From Curtobacterium sp. 9128 (GTDB lineage: Bacteria; Actinomycetota; Actinomycetes; Actinomycetales; Microbacteriaceae): a stretch of 64,000 nucleotides of DNA. The stretch is taken from NCBI RefSeq assembly GCF_007673775.1, contig NZ_VEAF01000008.1, positions 1 to 64,000 on the forward strand, read 5' to 3'. The stretch's first letter is position 1, and each line of letters starts with the position of its first letter. The notes below the pieces were generated by a model. That model did not search any database. It saw only the letters and a program-made list of their open reading frames with translations, and had not been told where the DNA came from. This document shows positions 58,636 to 64,000 of the stretch, in pieces. The position numbers and the translations under genes were made by a program.

Positions 58636-59934
58636 ATGCCGCAGGACACCCGCCCCCACGTCGTCATCGTCGGTGGTGGTTTCGCCGGCGTCTCCGCGAT
58701 GCGCGAGCTCGCGGACGCACCCGTGCGCGTGACCCTCGTCGACCGCCACGTCTACAACATGTTCCAGCCGCTCATGTACCAGGTGGCGACCGGTGGCCTG
58801 AACGCCGGTGACGTGACGTACTTCCTGCGGAGCCTGCGTGCGCGGCAGGACAACGCGGAGTTCCGGCACGGCCTGCTGACCGGCATCGACCCTGTTGCCC
58901 GGGTCGCCGAGATGTCCGACGGTGAGCACCTGCACTACGACCACCTCGTGCTGGCGAACGGCGTGAACACGAGCTACTTCGGGACCCCGGGTGCGTACGA
59001 GTACGCGTACTCGATGTACTCCCGGTCCCAGGCGCTCCGCATCCGTGACGAGCTCTTCACCCGACTCGAAGAGGCCGCGGCGAACCAGGGGCCGGACGAG
59101 ATCAAGATCGTCATCGTCGGTGGCGGTGCGACCGGCGTCGAGATGGCCGGTGCGCTCGCCGAGCTCCGCGACCAGGCGCTCGAGGGTGCGTACCCGGAGA
59201 TCCTCCGCGGCAACATCACGATCACGCTCGTGCACCGGAGCGGCGAGCTGCTCAAGCCGTTCGCACCACGACTCCGTCGGTACGCGGCGAAGGTCCTCCG
59301 TAAGCGCGGCGTGATCCTGCGGCTCAACACCGGCGTCGCCGAGGTCCTGCCGAACGGCGTGAAGACGGCGTCGGGCGAGGTCATCCCCGCGTCGCAGGTG
59401 ATCTGGGCCACGGGTGTCGCCGCGCACAAGGAGGTGTCGAACTGGAACATGCCGCAGACGCACGGCGGCCGCATCCAGGTGAACGACGACCTCAGTGTGA
59501 AGGGCGTCGAGGGGATCTGGGCCGCCGGGGACATCGCGGCGCAGGACGACGCCCTCGCGCAGCTCGCCCAGCCGGCGCTGCAGGGCGGCAAGCACATCGC
59601 CCGACAGATCAAGCGCTCGCTCGAAGGCAGGCCGACCGAGCACTTCAAGTACTTCGACAAGGGCACGATGGCGACGATCGGCACGAACGCCGCCGTCGCG
59701 CAGCTCCGCGGCGGGATCACGATGGTCGGGCCGGTGGCCTGGGCCGCGTGGGTCGTGGTGCACATCGCGTCGCTGCTCGGGAACGGCAACCGGCTGTCGA
59801 CGCTGTCGCACTTCTTCGTGCGCTACCTCTGGTTCATGCGGAAGCGGGCGATCCCGATCGTCGGTGACGTGCGGCCCGTGCGGCCGAACGGCGACCGCGA
59901 GCCGGAGCCGTGGCAGATGCAGAAGGCCGAGTAG
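58636..59934 (+). CDS. ndh: Type II NADH dehydrogenase
   Basis: The product has 432 residues from MPQDTRPHVV, with CGGAG eight bases upstream. FAD motif: VVIVGGGFAGVSAMREL at 8-24. NADH motif: KIVIVGGGATGVEMAGALAEL near 170. YQVATGGLNAGDVTYFLR and GIWAAGDIAAQDD are typical NDH-2 segments. The C-terminal part has an amphipathic anchor (WAAWVVVHIASLLG). It passes electrons from NADH to menaquinone on the inner face of the membrane without pumping protons. Confidence 0.95.
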   Translation: MPQDTRPHVVIVGGGFAGVSAMRELADAPVRVTLVDRHVYNMFQPLMYQVATGGLNAGDVTYFLRSLRARQDNAEFRHGLLTGIDPVARVAEMSDGEHLHYDHLVLANGVNTSYFGTPGAYEYAYSMYSRSQALRIRDELFTRLEEAAANQGPDEIKIVIVGGGATGVEMAGALAELRDQALEGAYPEILRGNITITLVHRSGELLKPFAPRLRRYAAKVLRKRGVILRLNTGVAEVLPNGVKTASGEVIPASQVIWATGVAAHKEVSNWNMPQTHGGRIQVNDDLSVKGVEGIWAAGDIAAQDDALAQLAQPALQGGKHIARQIKRSLEGRPTEHFKYFDKGTMATIGTNAAVAQLRGGITMVGPVAWAAWVVVHIASLLGNGNRLSTLSHFFVRYLWFMRKRAIPIVGDVRPVRPNGDREPEPWQMQKAE

Positions 59935-60460
59935 CGCGGGCGTCCGCGGGCGCGGGCGCGGCGCGGGGGCGCGGAGTGCCCTGAGTCGACTCGGAACGAC
60001 ACGGTCGCTGTCGTACGACGTCGACACTGTCGTCGCTTGCGGCGCGCAACAGTTGCGCGTGCAAGGAACGACACGGTCGCTGTCGTACGACATCGACACT
60101 GTCGTCACTCGCGGCGCGCAACAGTTGCGCGTGCAAGGAGCGACACGGTCGCTGTCGTACGACGTCGACACTGTCGTCACTTGCGGGGAGCACCCGCACG
60201 CGCACGGCAACAGTTGCGCGTGCAAGGAGCGACACGGTCGCTGTCGCACGACGTCGACACTGTCGTCGCTTGCGGCGCGCAACAGTTGCACACGCAAGGA
60301 GCGACATGGTCGATGTCGTACGACATCGACCATGTCGTTCCGAGTCGACGACGGGCCTCCACGACGGGCCTCCACGCCCCCAGCCGACGCCGAACCTCGA
60401 CGCCGAACGCCCCCAGCCGACGACGGCCACCCAGCCCCGGCCCCCAGCCGACGACGGGCC
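59935..60460. other. Gene-free gap filled by repeats
   Basis: The 526 bases between convergent ndh and SDR genes hold a GC-rich lead (59935-59984), the 365-bp family C array (59985-60349), and a tail in which CCCCCAGCCGACG occurs three times (60350-60460). Open frames cross the region on both strands because the 72-bp unit is a multiple of three, but none has a start site or protein-like pattern. Confidence 0.8.
59985..60349. repeat. 365-bp family C array with 16-bp terminal inverted repeats
   Basis: GTCGACTCGGAACGAC (59985-60000) and its exact reverse complement (60334-60349) bound the element. Inside, units starting GA(A/G)CGACACGGTCGCTGTC stand at 59994, 60066, 60138, 60227 and 60299, so the period is 72 bp except for one 89-bp unit carrying a small insertion. 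Each full unit has hairpins, for example GCGCAACAGTTGCGC and ACGACA-loop-TGTCGT. The last unit is short and closes on the right terminal repeat. No transposase or spacers are present. Confidence 0.85.
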
Positions 60461-61366
60461 TCAGCGCACCGGCACCGCGAAGTACGCGCCGGCGGCGATG
60501 TCCTCGGCGAGCGTCGGCCCCGAGGGCGTCCACCCGAGGAGCTCCTGCGTGGCCGTCGACGTCGCCGACATCTCCATGCCGAAGAACCGCCCGATGAACC
60601 CGAAGTGCGACTCTGCGTCTGCCGGGTCGATGGACGTCACGGGCAGACCGAGTCCGGCGCCGATGGCCTCCGCGATCGACCGCGTCGACACGACGGGCTC
60701 CGCCACGGCGTGCAGGCGTGTGCCGGCCGGTGCGCTCTCGAGCCCGAGCCGGACGAGCCGGGCCGCGTCCGAGCGGTGCACCGCCGACCAGTTGTTCGCG
60801 CCGTCGCCGATGTAGCCCGACACGCCGTGCTGGCGCGCCGCGGCGACGATCGCGGCGATGAAGCCGTGGTCACCCATGCCGTGCACGGTCGGCGCGAACC
60901 GGGCCGCGATGGTCCGGACGCCCTGCTCGACGAAGTCGAACCCCCGGTTCTCGCTGCCGCCGCGCATCGCGTCGGGGCCGACGAAGGGGTTCGGGTCCTC
61001 CTCGGTCGCGGGTCGGTCGGCGGCGAGTCCGGCGACGCCCGAGGCCACCACGAAGGGGCGGTCGCTGCCGACGAGGGCCGTGCCGATGATCTCGACGGCG
61101 GCACGCTCGCTGGCGTTCGTCGCAGCCGCGTTCCCCCAGTCGTGCTTGTTGGCGAGGTGGACGACGCCGTCGGCCGCTTCCGCACCGCGGCGGATGGCGT
61201 CGAGGTCGTCGAGGTCGCCGCGGATCGCCGTGGCTCCGGCCGCCTCGACGCGGGCCACGGACTCGTCCGAGCGGGCGAGCCCGACGACCTGGTGTCCGGC
61301 GGCGATGAGGTCGTCGACGGTGGCTGAGCCGATCCAACCGGAGGCTCCGGTGACGAACACGTGCAT
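60461..61366 (-). CDS. NAD(P)-binding SDR family oxidoreductase
   Basis: The product has 301 residues of the atypical SDR type. The cofactor motif is VFVTGASGWIGSATVDDL at 3-20, with AIRGDLDDLDAI next. There is no clear Tyr-x3-Lys pair at the usual place, which fits the NAD-binding/isomerase-like subgroup. GGAAGG stands before the ATG. It is divergent from a TetR gene and its promoter holds two matching operators, so it is the likely target of that regulator. Confidence 0.88.
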   Translation of the reverse strand: MHVFVTGASGWIGSATVDDLIAAGHQVVGLARSDESVARVEAAGATAIRGDLDDLDAIRRGAEAADGVVHLANKHDWGNAAATNASERAAVEIIGTALVGSDRPFVVASGVAGLAADRPATEEDPNPFVGPDAMRGGSENRGFDFVEQGVRTIAARFAPTVHGMGDHGFIAAIVAAARQHGVSGYIGDGANNWSAVHRSDAARLVRLGLESAPAGTRLHAVAEPVVSTRSIAEAIGAGLGLPVTSIDPADAESHFGFIGRFFGMEMSATSTATQELLGWTPSGPTLAEDIAAGAYFAVPVR

Positions 61367-61385
61367 GGTGGTTCCTTCCGAACGA

Positions 61386-61406
61386 TGATGTCATTGACTG
61401 ACATCA
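61386..61406. promoter_or_regulatory. Operator O1 of the TetR/SDR pair
   Basis: TGATGTCA and TGACATCA form a perfect 8-bp inverted repeat with a 5-base spacer. It covers the expected SDR transcription start near 61403. Confidence 0.85.
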
Positions 61407-61409
61407 CTC

Positions 61410-61438
61410 ACCGTACACCCGATGTCATGCACTGTCAT
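61410..61438 (-). promoter_or_regulatory. Promoter of the SDR gene
   Basis: On the minus strand ATGACA (61438-61433) and TACGGT (61415-61410) are exactly 17 bases apart. The -35 lies in operator O2 and the start point in O1. Confidence 0.7.
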
Positions 61439-61440
61439 CA
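61420..61440. promoter_or_regulatory. Operator O2 of the TetR/SDR pair
   Basis: CGATGTCA-TGCAC-TGTCATCA repeats the O1 pattern with the same 5-base spacer and two changed bases. Its centre is 34 bases from that of O1. It lies just upstream of the TetR -10 box. Confidence 0.75.
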
Positions 61441-61441
61441 G

Positions 61442-61447
61442 TAGACT
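61442..61447 (+). promoter_or_regulatory. -10 box for leaderless TetR gene
   Basis: TAGACT precedes the ATG at 61454 by six bases. Confidence 0.6.
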
Positions 61448-61453
61448 CCTCCC

Positions 61454-62029
61454 ATGGTCCGATGGCAACCCGGGACGCGCGAGCGTCTGCAGGCGACGGC
61501 GCTGGAGCTCTTCACGACGAAGGGCTACGAGCAGACGACCGTCGCGGAGATCGCCGCGGCGGCGTCCGTCACCGAGCGCACCTTCTTCCGGCACTTCGCC
61601 GACAAGCGCGAGGTGATCTTCGCCGGGCAGGAGGACTTCCTGGCGATGTTCATCGACCCGATCGACGCCGCCGACGCCGACACACCGCCCTTCACCCTGA
61701 TCGCGCGATCGCTGGAGGCGGCCGGCAGGTTCTTCCCCGAGGAGCGCCGCCCCTGGTCACGCGCTCGGCAGACCGTCATCGACGCCGAGCCCTCCCTCGG
61801 CGAACGCGAACTGTCCAAGCTCGCGACGCTCAAGGTCCGTCTCGGCGAGGTCCTGCGTGACCACGGCATCGGCGAACCGGCGGCGACCCTGGCCGCGGAG
61901 ACCGCGGTGACGGTGTTCCACCTCTCGTTCCAGCAGTGGATCGTCGACGACGGGGACCGTCCCTTCGACGCCATCGCCCGTGAGCGACTCGACGCCCTCT
62001 CCGCCATGGTGACCGCCACCGCACACTGA
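61454..62029 (+). CDS. TetR family regulator of the divergent SDR gene
   Basis: The product has 191 residues. The helix-turn-helix is at 10-55: TRERLQATALELFTTKGYEQTTVAEIAAAASVTERTFFRHFADKREVIF. The helical ligand domain follows. Two 21-bp operators lie between it and the SDR gene and overlap both promoters, so it should repress both genes until a ligand binds. The ligand is unknown but may be the SDR substrate. Confidence 0.93.
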   Translation: MVRWQPGTRERLQATALELFTTKGYEQTTVAEIAAAASVTERTFFRHFADKREVIFAGQEDFLAMFIDPIDAADADTPPFTLIARSLEAAGRFFPEERRPWSRARQTVIDAEPSLGERELSKLATLKVRLGEVLRDHGIGEPAATLAAETAVTVFHLSFQQWIVDDGDRPFDAIARERLDALSAMVTATAH

Positions 62030-62086
62030 GGTCGTTCTTGGCGAAGCCGGGCATCCTGGCTCGGACCAGGGGACCGAGGAGGCGAT

Positions 62087-63286
62087 GTGTCGACCACCAC
62101 GCTCGAGCGGAGCACCACCGCCGCGCCCGCACGACCCGACGACCGCCGGACGTCGGACCCGGGCGGTGCGCTCGCCCACCGGGCTGCCGCGCTGGACGGC
62201 CTCCGCACGGTCGCGATCCTGATCGTGATGCTCTACCACCTGCACGTGCCCGGCTTCGGGGGCGGCTTCATCGGCGTCACGGTCTTCTTCGTGCTCTCGG
62301 GCTTCCTGATCACCACGCTGCTCCTCGGCGAGCGCCGCCGCACCGGACGCATCCGGCTCGGTGCCTTCTGGCTGAAGCGGATGCTGCGGCTGTACCCGGC
62401 GCTGGTCGTGCTCGTCGCCGTCGGCGTGGCACTCTGGTCGTGGGTCGGCGACTACAAGGGCGCCTCGTACTCCGCCGGCGAGGCCGCCGCGATCGCCCTG
62501 ACCTACACGGGCAACCTCTTCCGGGCGTTCTGGAACACGACACAGGGGGTGTTCGCCCACACCTGGAGCCTGTCGATGGAGGAGCAGTTCTACCTGGTGT
62601 GGCCGGTCGTCCTCGTCGCGCTGCTCGCCCTGCGTGCCCGCCGTCGCGTCCTCGTGACGGGGCTCGGAGCCGTCATCGCCGGCGGCGCGACGGCGTCGTG
62701 GCTGAGCTACCGGGCCCCTGGCGGCGGCTCGACACCGGACGTGTACTTCTCGCCCGTGCTCGGAGTCGTCCCGCTGGCCACCGGGTGCCTGCTCGCGCTG
62801 CTGCTCGACGACGAGCGCGTCCGGGTGTGGGCCCGGGGGCTCGCCGGGCACCTCGGCACCTGGGTCGGCATCGCGCTGCTCGCCGGTGTGCTGTCCTGGA
62901 TCGACGACGACTGGACGCAGCACGCGTGGACCTTCGGCCTGCTCCTGCCGGCGACGGGCGCGGTGTCGGCCGTGCTCATCGGCGGTCTCGTGTCGGTCAG
63001 GAGCCCGCTGTCGGTCGCCCTCTCCTGGACGCCGATCGCCTGGTTCGGCCGGCGGGTCTCCTACTCGGCGTACCTCTGGCACCCGCTCGTCATCGCCCTG
63101 CTCGGGACCGTCGCCGCGAGCGCGTTCGGCGCGTTCGACCGGATCTGGCTGCTGGGTGGCGCCGTCCTGGTCGCCGTCGGTGCGGCCTACGCCGTCGAGG
63201 TACCGGTGGAGCGGCTCCGCCGCCGGTTCCGGGAGGCTCGGCGCCTGCTGGCAGCGGAGCGGTCCGTCACGCAGACGCGCGGCTGA
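62087..63286 (+). CDS. Membrane acyltransferase 3 (OafA-like)
   Basis: The product has 399 residues from a GTG with GAGGAGG four bases upstream. After a 30-residue polar start come about ten membrane helices. The family motif is ALDGLRTVAILIVMLYH, with Arg and His in the R-x10-H arrangement, then FFVLSGFLIT and RLYPAL; WSLSMEEQFYLVWP is also typical. It O-acylates an extracellular sugar, glycolipid or peptidoglycan. It lacks the SGNH domain of longer members. Confidence 0.94.
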   Translation: MSTTTLERSTTAAPARPDDRRTSDPGGALAHRAAALDGLRTVAILIVMLYHLHVPGFGGGFIGVTVFFVLSGFLITTLLLGERRRTGRIRLGAFWLKRMLRLYPALVVLVAVGVALWSWVGDYKGASYSAGEAAAIALTYTGNLFRAFWNTTQGVFAHTWSLSMEEQFYLVWPVVLVALLALRARRRVLVTGLGAVIAGGATASWLSYRAPGGGSTPDVYFSPVLGVVPLATGCLLALLLDDERVRVWARGLAGHLGTWVGIALLAGVLSWIDDDWTQHAWTFGLLLPATGAVSAVLIGGLVSVRSPLSVALSWTPIAWFGRRVSYSAYLWHPLVIALLGTVAASAFGAFDRIWLLGGAVLVAVGAAYAVEVPVERLRRRFREARRLLAAERSVTQTRG

Positions 63287-63309
63287 ACACGCGGACACCG
63301 GCCGCTCCG

Positions 63310-63315
63310 TAGGCT
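63310..63315 (+). promoter_or_regulatory. -10 box for leaderless FAD monooxygenase gene
   Basis: TAGGCT precedes the GTG at 63323 by seven bases. Confidence 0.55.
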
Positions 63316-63322
63316 CGGGTCC

Positions 63323-64000
63323 GTGACCCCCCAGCGAACCGGAGTCCTGGTGGCCGGCGGCGGTCCAGTCGGGCTGTTCCTCGGCGCGCTCCTGGCGCAC
63401 GCGGGTGTCGACGTGCAGGTCTGGGAGGCGCGGTCCACGGCGCCCGCGGGCTCGCGGGCGATCGGCATCCACCCGCCGTCGCTCGACGCGTTCGCCCTGA
63501 TCGGAGCCGCACAACCGGTGCTCGACGAGGCCTGCCTGGTGCGGACCGGCGTCGCCCGGAGTCGTGGGCGCACGCTCGGCACCCTGTCGTTCGCACACGC
63601 CTCGGCCACGCATCCGTACGTCGCCACCCTCGACCAGCACCGCACCGAGGCGATCCTCCGCGAACGGCTCGCCGCCGCAGCCCCGGAAGCGCTCCGCACG
63701 GGCACGCGGCTGACCACACTGACCCGGCACGACGACCACGTCGACGTGACCGGCACCGGACCCGACGGTCCGGTCGCACTCCGCGCAGCGTTCGTCGTGG
63801 GGGCGGACGGCGCCAGGAGCACGGTGCGAGGTCTCCTGGGGATCGCCACGACCGGTCGCGAGTACCCGGACCGGTACGTGATGGGCGACTTCGCCGACCC
63901 GGAGCCGGACGCAGCACGGAGTGCTGCCCTGGTCGACATCGGGCCGGCGGGCGTCGTCGAGTCCTTCCCGCTGCCCGGGTCGCGTCGCCGGTACGTCGTG
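63323..64000 (+). CDS. FAD-dependent monooxygenase (PheA/TfdB-like), 3' end outside window
   Basis: The visible 226 residues start TGVLVAGGGPVGLFLGALLAHAG, the GxGxxG FAD motif of class A flavoprotein monooxygenases, followed by VQVWEARS. The second motif, VVGADGARSTVRGLLGI (DG motif), lies near residue 160. An aromatic substrate is likely for this family. The frame is open at the window edge, so the C-terminal half and any partner genes are not seen. Confidence 0.9.
   Translation, partial: MTPQRTGVLVAGGGPVGLFLGALLAHAGVDVQVWEARSTAPAGSRAIGIHPPSLDAFALIGAAQPVLDEACLVRTGVARSRGRTLGTLSFAHASATHPYVATLDQHRTEAILRERLAAAAPEALRTGTRLTTLTRHDDHVDVTGTGPDGPVALRAAFVVGADGARSTVRGLLGIATTGREYPDRYVMGDFADPEPDAARSAALVDIGPAGVVESFPLPGSRRRYVV

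Noticed and set aside
59985..60349. CRISPR-like array
   Set aside because: Units are contiguous 72-bp repeats without unique spacers, bounded by inverted ends, and no cas gene is present.
37933..60349. Insertion sequence or prophage
   Set aside because: No transposase, integrase or phage structural gene was recognised anywhere in the window; the family C repeats are too short to encode one.
59864..61327. Long open frame on the plus strand with a repeated 24-residue peptide
   Set aside because: It arises because the 72-bp unit is a multiple of three. It overlaps the ndh end and the SDR gene, has no ribosome site, and the unit differences include amino-acid changes with no protein-like pattern.
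1..64000. tRNA or rRNA genes
   Set aside because: Gaps were read for cloverleaf-like and conserved tRNA or rRNA segments; none was recognised, though a dedicated scan was not possible.

Overview
The window is a GC-rich chromosomal segment from an actinobacterium, most likely a member of the Microbacteriaceae close to Curtobacterium. This rests on the very high third-position GC, frequent GTG starts, the DUF5819/HTTM gene pair common in that family, an HrpA helicase with a DUF3418-type tail, and mostly leaderless promoters. No rRNA, tRNA, transposase, phage gene or CRISPR array was recognised. About 66 protein genes fill the window; both ends cut a gene.

Left part (1-10 kb): a secreted Ala/Asn/Asp repeat protein runs off the left edge. 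Next comes a tightly packed three-gene operon (DUF5819 protein, HTTM membrane protein, FAD oxidoreductase) that resembles the SdpA/SdpB maturation pair of Bacillus. Housekeeping genes follow: serS with a HAD phosphatase, a diacylglycerol-kinase-like enzyme, and pheA. From 10 to 20 kb lies a molybdenum block: a MarR regulator, a membrane protein, a molybdopterin oxidoreductase fused to a cytochrome b-like domain, moaA, moaD, modABC, a MoeB-rhodanese protein and a Mop-type DNA-binding protein, with a GT87 glycosyltransferase inserted.

Middle (20-47 kb): a GT39 transferase, an acetyltransferase, ispE, a sulfur cluster (metY, LLM flavin monooxygenase, ATP-grasp ligase), a regulator/SDR pair, the conserved rsmA-tatD-metG run, rsmI divergent from a protein O-mannosyltransferase, a TetR/MFS efflux pair, a sulfurtransferase, an epimerase, a small kinase, a YyaL-type thioredoxin-domain protein and hrpA. 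Right part (47-64 kb): a GntR-controlled ABC exporter with a clear promoter and operator, a small kinase, a type A chloramphenicol acetyltransferase, a sugar importer lacking its ATPase with a LacI regulator nearby, two alpha/beta hydrolases, a type II NADH dehydrogenase, a TetR/SDR pair with two matching operators, an acyltransferase and a truncated FAD monooxygenase.

Two window-wide patterns stand out. First, at least twenty transcription units start with a TANNNT box 6-7 bases before the start codon, so their mRNAs are probably leaderless. Second, most of the longer intergenic gaps, and most gaps between convergent genes, carry short tandem repeats or palindromes from several unrelated families. 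The most structured is a 365-bp array near 60 kb bounded by perfect 16-bp inverted repeats, with a reduced single-unit relative at 37.9 kb.
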